Shown one piece after another: positions 16,824 through 24,200 of a DNA stretch of 64,000 nucleotides. The number at the start of each line of letters is the position of its first letter. Positions within the stretch are counted from its first letter, which is position 1. Origin of the DNA: Sphingomonadales bacterium Ga0077559. Its GTDB lineage: Bacteria > Pseudomonadota > Alphaproteobacteria > Sphingomonadales > Sphingomonadaceae. The translations under genes were made by a program, and so were the position numbers. The stretch is taken from positions 62,001-126,000 of the forward strand of contig LNFK01000075.1 in the NCBI GenBank assembly GCA_001464315.1, given 5' to 3'. A model generated the notes under the pieces. The model had not been told where the DNA came from. It saw only the letters and a program-made list of their open reading frames with translations, and did no database searches.

Positions 16824-18227
16824 ATGGATTCGTTAGGCAGCCTGATGGACACGCTCGACATCGCCTTTGCTGAAGCCCGCCGCTTTTTGGACTCGCTCGA
16901 AACGCGCCCAGTCGCCTCGCGTGGCACGCCCGCCGAAATGCTGGCACCGCTGCCACCACATTTTCCCGAACATGGAATAGCGGCGAATGATGTCGTTCGG
17001 GCTATTGCGGCGGCGGCAGAGCCGGGATTGACCGGCAATGCCGGTGGTCGTTTCTTTGCGTGGGTTAAGGGCGGCGCGCTGCCCGCTGCGCTGGCGACTG
17101 ACATCATGTGCTCTGCATGGGACCAAAATGCCGTGTTAGCCTCAACCAGTCCGGCGGGTTCGGTACTTGAGGAACTAGCAGGCCAATTCTTGCTTGAAGC
17201 GCTCCGGCTGCCAGCCGGCGCCAGCTACGCTTTCGTCACCGGCTGTCAGATGGCGCACACGACCGCGCTCGCGGCTGCGCGGCATGCGGTGCTGGCGCGC
17301 AAAGGATGGGATGTCGAAGCAAAGGGGCTTCAAGGTGCGCCGATCATCCGCGTACTGGCCAACGCACACCATCATTCCTCGGTTACGCGGGCGCTTCGCT
17401 TACTTGGGCTGGGCAGCGAGTGCATTGTGCCCTTAGGCGAGGATCGACCCGGTCAAGTGTCGGCGGATGTACTTCGCGCGGCGCTGGCCGAAGCGCCCGA
17501 TGCGCCAACAATTGTCATTCTGAACGCAGGCGACCTGAACATCGGCGCTTGTGATGATTTTGCAGCGCTTTGTCCGATTGCCCACGCGGCTGGCGCATGG
17601 GTGCATGTTGATGGAGCATTCGGGCTCTGGGCCAACGCAAGCCCGCGTCTGGCATCGCTCGTTACGGGCGTAGCATTGGCCGACAGTTGGGCCACCGACG
17701 GGCATAAATGGCTGAACACGCCTTATGACTGCGGAATGGCGATTACGCGGGATCCTGAGGCCCACAGCGCGGCGATGCGAATGACCGCGGCCTATCTGAC
17801 CAGCGGCGGCGACGTGCGCGATCCGATGGACTTTACCCCCGAATGGTCGCGCCGCGCGCGCGCTTTGCCCGCGCTGGCGGCTTTGATGGAACTCGGCCGA
17901 GACGGGCTTGCGGGAATGATCGAGCGGTGCTGCGATCATGCGGTAGCCATCTATGACGGCATTGTGCGTTTGCCGGGTGCAACCGGAATTGCAAGGCCGA
18001 CCATGAACCAAGGCCTGATTCGTTTCGATGCAAGTGACGGCGCCAATATCAGCGACGCGGTCATCGAATCGATCAACGCGGGCGGCGAGGCCTTCCTAAG
18101 CGGTGGCAGCTGGGACGGCGAGCGCGTGATGCGGATCAGCGTCTGCGGCTGGAACACGAACACCAATGACGTCGCGCGGACCGTCGCGGCGGCAAGCGAA
18201 GCGCTATCGAAATTGCGGGCGACGTAA
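16824..18227 (+). CDS. PLP-dependent group II decarboxylase-family protein
   Basis: The protein of about 467 residues belongs to the aromatic-amino-acid/glutamate decarboxylase family. It shows HVDGAFGLWA (PLP-contacting Asp) and the Schiff-base lysine in SWATDGHKWLNTPYDCG. The start at 16824 (MDSLGSLMDTLDIAFAEA) gives the normal N-terminus; the ORF is open to 16728 but that extension is not family-like. Members decarboxylate amino acids such as Trp, Tyr, Phe, Glu or Asp; the substrate cannot be read from the sequence. It is divergent from heme A synthase and stands alone. Confidence 0.85.
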   Translation: MDSLGSLMDTLDIAFAEARRFLDSLETRPVASRGTPAEMLAPLPPHFPEHGIAANDVVRAIAAAAEPGLTGNAGGRFFAWVKGGALPAALATDIMCSAWDQNAVLASTSPAGSVLEELAGQFLLEALRLPAGASYAFVTGCQMAHTTALAAARHAVLARKGWDVEAKGLQGAPIIRVLANAHHHSSVTRALRLLGLGSECIVPLGEDRPGQVSADVLRAALAEAPDAPTIVILNAGDLNIGACDDFAALCPIAHAAGAWVHVDGAFGLWANASPRLASLVTGVALADSWATDGHKWLNTPYDCGMAITRDPEAHSAAMRMTAAYLTSGGDVRDPMDFTPEWSRRARALPALAALMELGRDGLAGMIERCCDHAVAIYDGIVRLPGATGIARPTMNQGLIRFDASDGANISDAVIESINAGGEAFLSGGSWDGERVMRISVCGWNTNTNDVARTVAAASEALSKLRAT

Positions 18228-18247
18228 AAGCAGCGAACAGGTGGCCG

Positions 18248-19804
18248 CTATTTTATCGCCGCCAATGTGTAGAGAAATTCGGCATAGCCCATTGTCGCAT
18301 CGACCAACCCTGCGACCTTTGGATTGGTTGAATCAATCAGATAATATTCGTCGGGCGCATGCGCACCGCTGCCGTGACCAAGCCCGAAATGCCCAGCCGG
18401 AATAGATACAGGTGGTGCGGTAAAGGTTGCCCCCGGCCAGCTGCCGGCCAACCGCGCATTGAGGTTAGCCTGCACACCAAGCTTTTTGTAAGTCGCCAAC
18501 TCGGTTTGAATGAGCCTGCTCGTTTCTGAAGCCTCAGTCGGATCATAACCGCCGCTGACATTCATTTCGATATCGGTGAAGCCTCTTTTGTCGAGATGCG
18601 CGCGCAGCTTCTTTTCCGCTTCGGCGCGGGTCTGGTTCGGAACCAGGCGCAGGTCGAGCTTGGCAACGGCGCGGCCGGGCAAAACGGTTTTCCCGCCCGG
18701 GCCAGTATAGCCCGCAACCAGCCCTTCGATATTGACCGTCGGCTCTTGCGCCAAGCGGACCAGCGCGTCGGGATAAGGTAGGTTATCGATCCAGTGGGTT
18801 ACGCCTAGCACCGCTTTTTGTTGCGCTTCGTCACCCAATTTGGCGGCTTCGACAATCAGGCTCTTTTCGCGCGCGGTGAGCGGTCGGACATTTTCAAACC
18901 AGCCGTCGATCAATGGCGTGTTGCCGTCGGGTGTGACCAGGCTGTTCAGTGCGGCAACCAACCGCCATGCGGGCGAATCGATCATCGCTTTCAGGCTCGA
19001 ATGGACGTCGCCCTTCGGCCCACGTCCCCATCTTTCGCCGCTGGCTACCAATTCAAGTTCGATAATACCTTTCGACCCCAGATTGACCGATACATTACCA
19101 TTTTTGTCCTGCCACCCTGCCGGAATGAATATGCCTTCGCATTTGCGCAAAGCGGCGAGGATATTTGGCTTGGTGGCAATCTGGCGGAAATTGGGCGAGC
19201 CGATTTCTTCCTCACCTTCGCAGATCAGTACGATGTTAACGGGCAATTTGCGCCCCGCCGCGCGGATTGCGTGGAGCGCCGCAAGGAAAGTCGCCTCTGG
19301 CCCCTTCTGGTTGGTTGCCCCGCGCCCCATGATTGCTGTGCCAAAGCCGGGCCGTTCGACCATTCGTCCTTCGAGCGGCGGCGATGACCATTCGGCGGGA
19401 TCAAATTGCTTAACGTCGTACATGAAATATATGCCGAGCGTCCGCTTTGCGCCGACATCGATCGTGCCGAACACGCCGGGATGACCGTCGGTCGGGACGA
19501 TCTCGACATTTGCGAAACCCGCATCACGCGCAAGTTCGGCCATATAAGCCGCCCCTTCGGGCATATTACGGTTTTCTGCGGCAATCGAAGGCAAGGCAAT
19601 CCAGTCGCGGATGCGTTTAAGCGACGCATCGCGGCCCGCTAGCGCTGCCTTGCGGACTTCGGCCATGCCGCCCGCTTGTGCAATCATTGGCATCGGCCGC
19701 ATCAGCGCCGCGCCTGCGCCAAGCATTGCAGCACCACGTATGATGTCACGGCGCTGTATAGCTGTGGCAAAATCACCCAATCTGCTGCGTTCGTTGCGAT
19801 CCAT
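18248..19804 (-). CDS. Secreted M20 family metallopeptidase
   Basis: The 518-residue protein starts MDRNERSRLGDFATAIQRRD, then IIRGAAMLGAGAAL. This looks like a twin-arginine signal with RRD before a hydrophobic stretch, so export to the periplasm is likely. The M20 fold follows, with a metal-site Asp in YFMYDVKQFDP, the acidic pair in ICEGEEEIGSPN and a dimerisation domain. Relatives hydrolyse dipeptides or acylated amino acids. The ATG at 19804 is preceded six bases upstream by AGGGGA, a strong ribosome binding site. This decides against the GTG at 19819 that lies before that sequence. Confidence 0.88.
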   Translation of the reverse strand: MDRNERSRLGDFATAIQRRDIIRGAAMLGAGAALMRPMPMIAQAGGMAEVRKAALAGRDASLKRIRDWIALPSIAAENRNMPEGAAYMAELARDAGFANVEIVPTDGHPGVFGTIDVGAKRTLGIYFMYDVKQFDPAEWSSPPLEGRMVERPGFGTAIMGRGATNQKGPEATFLAALHAIRAAGRKLPVNIVLICEGEEEIGSPNFRQIATKPNILAALRKCEGIFIPAGWQDKNGNVSVNLGSKGIIELELVASGERWGRGPKGDVHSSLKAMIDSPAWRLVAALNSLVTPDGNTPLIDGWFENVRPLTAREKSLIVEAAKLGDEAQQKAVLGVTHWIDNLPYPDALVRLAQEPTVNIEGLVAGYTGPGGKTVLPGRAVAKLDLRLVPNQTRAEAEKKLRAHLDKRGFTDIEMNVSGGYDPTEASETSRLIQTELATYKKLGVQANLNARLAGSWPGATFTAPPVSIPAGHFGLGHGSGAHAPDEYYLIDSTNPKVAGLVDATMGYAEFLYTLAAIK

Positions 19805-19922
19805 CTCGTTTCCCCTCACCCGATGTTTGATGCCTAAGTCTGGCGTATCATGTTACAAATGCAAGCCGCTTTGGAAGGCGCTGCTTTTCAGTGAAAATCC
19901 TGCTTAAGACGCCGAAAAATCA

Positions 19923-19945
19923 GAAATGATATATTGTAACCTCAA
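19923..19945 (+). promoter_or_regulatory. Zur-box-like operator upstream of merC
   Basis: The left half GAAATGATATA differs by one base from the Zur-box half GAAATGTTATA. After one central base, the right half TGTAACCTCAA keeps about six of eleven positions. It lies 27 bp before the merC start and ahead of the Fur-family gene downstream. The match is by eye, and occupancy is inferred. Confidence 0.45.
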
Positions 19946-19971
19946 CCGAATCGCGCTAGAGCGCCGTTGCA

Positions 19972-20337
19972 ATGACGCAGACGTGGACAAAATGGCGCTG
20001 GGATGGGCTCGGGTTGAGCATCGCCGGTCTGTGCCTGATGCATTGTCTGGCGACCACGGTCTTGCTGGCATTGCTTGCATCTGCAGGTGGTGCGTTGCTT
20101 GATCCCGCCATCCACGAAACTGGCCTTTTTCTTGCGATTATTTTCGGCACCTTGGCGCTGGGCAAAGGAATCTGGGACCACGGCTTTGTAATGCCAGCCG
20201 CCATTGGCGCGCTTGGCATCGGTATGATGGCCGGCGCGTTGACCTTGCCGCATGGTGGCACCGAAATCCTCTGGACGATATTGGGTGTCGGCGTACTCGC
20301 GCTCGGGCACGATCTGAACCACCGCGCTTCCAATTGA
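19972..20337 (+). CDS. MerC-domain membrane protein
   Basis: The 121-residue inner-membrane protein has four hydrophobic helices, with a CLMHC cysteine pair in the first helix (LSIAGLCLMHCLATTVLLAL). This is typical of the MerC family, whose founding member takes up mercuric ions. No merR, merA or merP lies nearby. Instead the next gene, 31 bp downstream, is a Fur/Zur-family regulator, and a Zur-like box precedes merC. A role in zinc or another metal rather than mercury is therefore likely, by inference. Confidence 0.82.
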   Translation: MTQTWTKWRWDGLGLSIAGLCLMHCLATTVLLALLASAGGALLDPAIHETGLFLAIIFGTLALGKGIWDHGFVMPAAIGALGIGMMAGALTLPHGGTEILWTILGVGVLALGHDLNHRASN

Positions 20338-20368
20338 CCCGCTGGCCTGTCAGGCCTATATTCTGAAA

Positions 20369-20827
20369 ATGGCATTACATCATCACCACGAGCATGGCGG
20401 CACTGCACTGACCGACGCAGCGCAGGCAGCGCTTGTTAATGCCGGTGAGCAGTGGACCGACATGCGGGCCGATATTTTTGCGGTACTGGCAACCTATGAA
20501 AAGCCTGCGTCGGCTTATGACATTGCCGACCAGGTTTCGCAAAAGCGCGGCAAGCGGGTTGCGCCGAATAGCGTATACCGGATCCTGGACCTATTCGTCG
20601 CAACCAACCTCGCGCGCCGCGTTGAGAGCGCCAACGCCTATGTCGCCAATTCGCACCCGGGATGCTTGCACGACTGCATTTTCCTGATCTGCGATACCTG
20701 CGGCACTGCGACGCATCTCGACGATGACAGGCTTTCCGGAAGCGTCCGTGCCGCGGCCGAAGGTGCCGGATTTGCGCAAGTCCGCCCTGTTATCGAAGTG
20801 CGCGGCAAATGTGCCGACTGCGATTGA
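20369..20827 (+). CDS. zur: Fur-family transcriptional regulator, probably Zur
   Basis: The 152-residue regulator has a winged-helix domain (MRADIFAVLATYEKPASAYD, then RVAPNSVYRILDLF) and a C-terminal metal-binding dimerisation domain. A structural-zinc pair of C-x2-C motifs is visible, CDTC and the final CADC. The start carries a His-rich tag (MALHHHHEHGG) of possible metal-sensing use. The short ligand pattern is more Zur-like than Fur-like, but this is not certain. It is cotranscribed with merC and probably autoregulated through the box at 19923-19945. Confidence 0.82.
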   Translation: MALHHHHEHGGTALTDAAQAALVNAGEQWTDMRADIFAVLATYEKPASAYDIADQVSQKRGKRVAPNSVYRILDLFVATNLARRVESANAYVANSHPGCLHDCIFLICDTCGTATHLDDDRLSGSVRAAAEGAGFAQVRPVIEVRGKCADCD

Positions 20828-20874
20828 CGGATTCTGACTGACAGCGCTGATTTTACCGGTTAAAGCGGAAAGCT

Positions 20875-22806
20875 ATGTCGCAAAAACCAGACACGCCCTT
20901 GCTCGACAAGGTCAATAGCCCCGCAGATTTGCGTGCCCTGCCCTCATCTGACCTACGTCAGCTCGCCGATGAACTTCGCGCCGAAACCATCTCCGCAGTT
21001 TCTGTGACCGGCGGCCATTTGGGGGCTGGATTGGGTGTTGTCGAATTGACCACCGCGATCCATTATGTGTTCGATACCCCGCGCGACCGGTTGATCTGGG
21101 ACGTTGGCCACCAATGCTATCCGCACAAGATACTGACGGGCAGGCGCGACCGGATTCGCACGTTGCGTACCGGCGGCGGGCTGTCAGGCTTCACCAAGCG
21201 CAGCGAGAGCGAATATGACCCGTTCGGCGCAGCGCATAGCTCAACATCGATTTCCGCCGCGCTGGGTTTTGCCGTGGCCAACAAGATGGCCGGACAGCCC
21301 GGCAAGGCGATTGCCGTCATCGGCGATGGCGCGATGTCGGCTGGTATGGCCTATGAGGCAATGAACAATGCAGCTGCTGCGGGCAATCGTCTGGTCGTCA
21401 TCCTTAACGACAACGACATGTCGATTGCACCGCCGGTGGGCGGGCTTTCGGCCTATCTGGCGCGTTTGGTATCAAGCAGCGAATATCTTGGCCTTCGCAG
21501 CATGGCTAGTAAGATCGCACGCCGGCTTTCGCGTCGCGTCTATACCGCGGCATCCAAGGCCGAGGAATTCGCGCGCGGCATGGCGATGGGTGGGACATTG
21601 TTCGAGGAGCTTGGCTTCTATTATGTCGGCCCGATCGACGGCCATAATCTCGATCAGCTGATCCCGGTCCTCGAAAATATTCGCGACAATGCCGAAGGTC
21701 CGGTGTTGATCCATGTCGTCACCAAAAAGGGCAAGGGCTATGCGCCCGCAGAAGCCGCTGCCGACAAATATCACGGCGTCGCGAAATTCGACGTCATCAC
21801 CGGCAAGCAGGACAAGGGCCCCGGTGGCGGTCCGCCTGCGTACCAGAATGTGTTCGGCGAAACGCTGGCGAAGCTGGCCGACACCGACCCGCTCATCTGC
21901 GCGATTACCGCCGCGATGCCGTCGGGCACCGGGGTCGACAAATTCGCGCAAGCGCATCCCGACCGCGCCTTTGACGTCGGCATAGCCGAACAGCACGGCG
22001 TGACCTTTGCAGCTGGTCTGGCCGCCCAAGGAATGCGGCCGTTCTGCGCGATCTATTCGACTTTCCTGCAGCGCGCTTATGATCAGGTCGTCCACGACGT
22101 CGCGATCCAGAACCTGCCCGTTCGTTTCGCCATCGACCGCGCCGGTCTGGTCGGCGCAGACGGCAGTACGCATGCCGGGTCTTTCGATGTAACCTATCTG
22201 GCGACGCTTCCCAATTTCGTGGTGATGTCGCCAGCCGACGAAGCCGAACTGGTCCATATGACCTATACCGCGGCACTCCATGACAGCGGCCCGATTGCAT
22301 TCCGTTACCCGCGTGGCAATGGCACCGGTGTCGCGATGCCCGAAATCCCGTTGCAGCTCGAAATCGGCAAGGGCCGGATTGTTCGCGAGGGCAAAAAGGT
22401 CGCGATCCTGTCGCTCGGCACGCGCCTAGCCGAAGCGCTCAAGGCCGCCGACACGCTCGAAGCCAAGGGCCTCAGCGCCACCGTCGCCGACCTGCGCTTT
22501 GCCAAGCCGCTCGACGAAAACATGATCCGCCACCTGATCGCCACCCATGAAGTTGTGGTCACTGTCGAAGAGGGAGCAATCGGCGGTCTAGGCGCCCACG
22601 TGCTGACACTTGCGAGCGATCTCGGCTTGATGGACACCGGCCTGAAAATCCGAACACTGCGCTTGCCGGACCTCTTCCAGGACCAAGACAATCCGCAAAA
22701 GCAGTATGACGACGCAGGCCTCAACGCGCCGCAAATCGTCGATACAGTGCTAAAAGCGCTGCGCCACAACAGCGCGGGCGTGGAGGAAGCGAGCGTGCGG
22801 GCCTAA
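20875..22806 (+). CDS. dxs: 1-deoxy-D-xylulose-5-phosphate synthase
   Basis: The 643-residue thiamine-diphosphate enzyme condenses pyruvate and glyceraldehyde 3-phosphate in the first step of the MEP isoprenoid pathway. The transketolase-like features are clear: the N-terminal [18 protein letters not shown], the ThDP-binding [18 protein letters not shown], then [14 protein letters not shown]. The central pyrimidine-binding domain has [17 protein letters not shown], and the C-terminal domain has [13 protein letters not shown]. The length is normal. GGAAAG lies just before the ATG. It provides precursors for carotenoids, ubiquinone and bactoprenol, which suits a pigmented sphingomonad. Confidence 0.97.
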   Translation: MSQKPDTPLLDKVNSPADLRALPSSDLRQLADELRAETISAVSVTGGHLGAGLGVVELTTAIHYVFDTPRDRLIWDVGHQCYPHKILTGRRDRIRTLRTGGGLSGFTKRSESEYDPFGAAHSSTSISAALGFAVANKMAGQPGKAIAVIGDGAMSAGMAYEAMNNAAAAGNRLVVILNDNDMSIAPPVGGLSAYLARLVSSSEYLGLRSMASKIARRLSRRVYTAASKAEEFARGMAMGGTLFEELGFYYVGPIDGHNLDQLIPVLENIRDNAEGPVLIHVVTKKGKGYAPAEAAADKYHGVAKFDVITGKQDKGPGGGPPAYQNVFGETLAKLADTDPLICAITAAMPSGTGVDKFAQAHPDRAFDVGIAEQHGVTFAAGLAAQGMRPFCAIYSTFLQRAYDQVVHDVAIQNLPVRFAIDRAGLVGADGSTHAGSFDVTYLATLPNFVVMSPADEAELVHMTYTAALHDSGPIAFRYPRGNGTGVAMPEIPLQLEIGKGRIVREGKKVAILSLGTRLAEALKAADTLEAKGLSATVADLRFAKPLDENMIRHLIATHEVVVTVEEGAIGGLGAHVLTLASDLGLMDTGLKIRTLRLPDLFQDQDNPQKQYDDAGLNAPQIVDTVLKALRHNSAGVEEASVRA

Positions 22807-22822
22807 AACCCGCGCACTTATA

Positions 22823-23260
22823 TCACCCCGGAATAACCGCCTGTGCGGTCTGGCCATCACCCTCTGGTGCAGCGATAATGTCGCGGGTGATCGAGCCCTT
22901 GTTGACCGTATTGGTCTGCGGATCACCGACCGATGAGCGGATGCCCATTTCGGCGGTGCCGGGGGTGGTAGAGATTGCGCGCTCAGCTGCCGAGCGCGGT
23001 GCGGCGCCGCCGAACAATGCTTCGAGAACCTGTTCCTGACCGCCTTCGGAGGGGCGAACCGCGACGGTGGCCGACGGTTCGAGTGCGAAATCGGGAGGCA
23101 CGACCAAGGGCGCGGCGCGACCGGTTGCAGGCGCCGCTGCCTGTTGGCCGCGAATATCCCAATCCCACAATTGCTGGCCGACATTGCCGGCAGAGGCGCA
23201 GCCCGAGAGCACAGCCATCGATGCCAGCGCGGTACCTGCAAGAATGTTTTTCTTCGTCAT
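22823..23260 (-). CDS. DUF3035-like lipoprotein
   Basis: The protein of about 145 residues has a lipoprotein signal (MTKKNILAGTALASMAVLSG, then the lipobox cysteine) and a short proline-rich domain with PPDFALEPSATVAVRP and VLEALFGGAA. The VLEA-FGGAA box is shared with the next gene upstream, which marks the DUF3035 family of outer-membrane-directed lipoproteins. Function is unknown. AAGGA lies seven bases before this ATG; an ATG immediately before it (23263) is equally possible. It is the last gene of the lspA-lipoprotein unit, convergent with dxs. Confidence 0.75.
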   Translation of the reverse strand: MTKKNILAGTALASMAVLSGCASAGNVGQQLWDWDIRGQQAAAPATGRAAPLVVPPDFALEPSATVAVRPSEGGQEQVLEALFGGAAPRSAAERAISTTPGTAEMGIRSSVGDPQTNTVNKGSITRDIIAAPEGDGQTAQAVIPG

Positions 23261-23270
23261 CATTATATCC

Positions 23271-23516
23271 TTACGGGCGCGGCGCAGGCGCTGCGCCGCC
23301 GAACATTGCTTCGAGCACAAGCTCCTTGGTGTCGCCATCCTGCGGACGCGGCGCGTTGGGGGTCGGCGCGGGCAACGTGAATTGCGCTGGCACCTCGATG
23401 GGTTTTGAACGGCTGACCGCAAATTCATCGGGCCGCTCACGGTCGAGTATGCTGGTCGAGCCGCAGCCGGACAGGGCGAGGATCGCTGCGCCTGCCAAAA
23501 TCATTTTCCGCTTCAT
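23271..23516 (-). CDS. DUF3035 lipoprotein
   Basis: This 81-residue lipoprotein has a classic lipobox (MKRKMILAGAAILALSGCGS), followed by the DUF3035 segment DEFAVSRSKPIEVPAQFTLP, APTPNAPRP and VLEAMFGGAA. It overlaps the end of lspA by four bases (ATGA), so it is translated right after the enzyme that matures it. A related lipoprotein follows at 22823-23260. The family is restricted mainly to alphaproteobacteria, and its role is not established. Confidence 0.8.
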   Translation of the reverse strand: MKRKMILAGAAILALSGCGSTSILDRERPDEFAVSRSKPIEVPAQFTLPAPTPNAPRPQDGDTKELVLEAMFGGAAPAPRP

Positions 23517-24061
23517 GCTCTCTCCGATATTTCCGCGCTGCTTGCCGGTTGCTGAACGGGCTGTTGCTCTTCGGGGACCTTTTCGCGCATCAGGAAGGCG
23601 CGGGCAAGCAATATCAGCACGCCAATGGTGATGCAGGCATCGGCCAGGTTGAAGATGTAGAAGGGCCGAAAAGCCCCGAAATGCAGGTCGGCATAATCGA
23701 CGACATAGCCATAACGCACGCGATCGACGATATTGCCGAGCGCGCCGCCGAGCACCAGCGACAGCGCCAATATGTCCCCGCGCAACTTCTCGCGCCACAT
23801 CCACACGGCCACGGCGGCCGCGATTACCGAAGTCAAAGCGACCAGCGCCCAGCGCTCGGCATCGCTGCTGGCGGTCAGGAAACTCATCGATACGCCGCGA
23901 TTTTCGGCATAGCGCAGGTCGAAGAATGAGATGATATGAATGACGCCGCGGCTCTTCAGTTGCAACGGCCCGAGCATCGCATATTTGACGATCTGGTCAG
24001 CGATGAACACAAGGCTCGCCAGCATGATGCCCTGCAGGCGGAATTTGGGGTTAGGATTCAT
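23513..24061 (-). CDS. lspA: Lipoprotein signal peptidase (signal peptidase II)
   Basis: The 182-residue inner-membrane aspartyl protease has four hydrophobic helices. The conserved catalytic aspartates are visible in GALGNIVDRVRYGYVVDY and in FNLADACITIGV. RYAENRGVSMSFL is the N-terminal conserved motif. It removes the signal peptide from prolipoproteins after diacylglyceryl attachment. It leads directly, with overlap, into a DUF3035 lipoprotein gene that is a likely substrate. The C-terminal Gln/Pro-rich tail (EEQQPVQQPA) is an extension beyond the core. Confidence 0.93.
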   Translation of the reverse strand: MNPNPKFRLQGIMLASLVFIADQIVKYAMLGPLQLKSRGVIHIISFFDLRYAENRGVSMSFLTASSDAERWALVALTSVIAAAVAVWMWREKLRGDILALSLVLGGALGNIVDRVRYGYVVDYADLHFGAFRPFYIFNLADACITIGVLILLARAFLMREKVPEEQQPVQQPASSAEISERA

Positions 24062-24090
24062 GAGCGCGTCCTAACCCACCAAAGCCGCAT

Positions 24091-24181
24091 CGTCACCCTG
24101 AACTTGTTTCAGGGTACTTTTCTCCACCGCATCCGACGGTGAAGGCTGCACGATAGATGCTGAAACAATTTCATCATGACG
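24091..24181. repeat. REP-like paired palindrome (ACCCTGAA-TTTCAGGGT / ATGCTGAAACA)
   Basis: The first palindrome (ACCCTGAACTTGTTTCAGGGT) is followed, after about 45 bp, by a degenerate second one (ATGCTGAAACAATTTCATCAT, flanked by CGTC/GACG). The same two-part layout recurs at 38292-38373. It occupies the gap between lspA and ileS. It is a REP/BIME-like intergenic repeat, not a gene. Confidence 0.75.
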
Positions 24182-24200
24182 GGTCGGGATAGAGAAGTGT

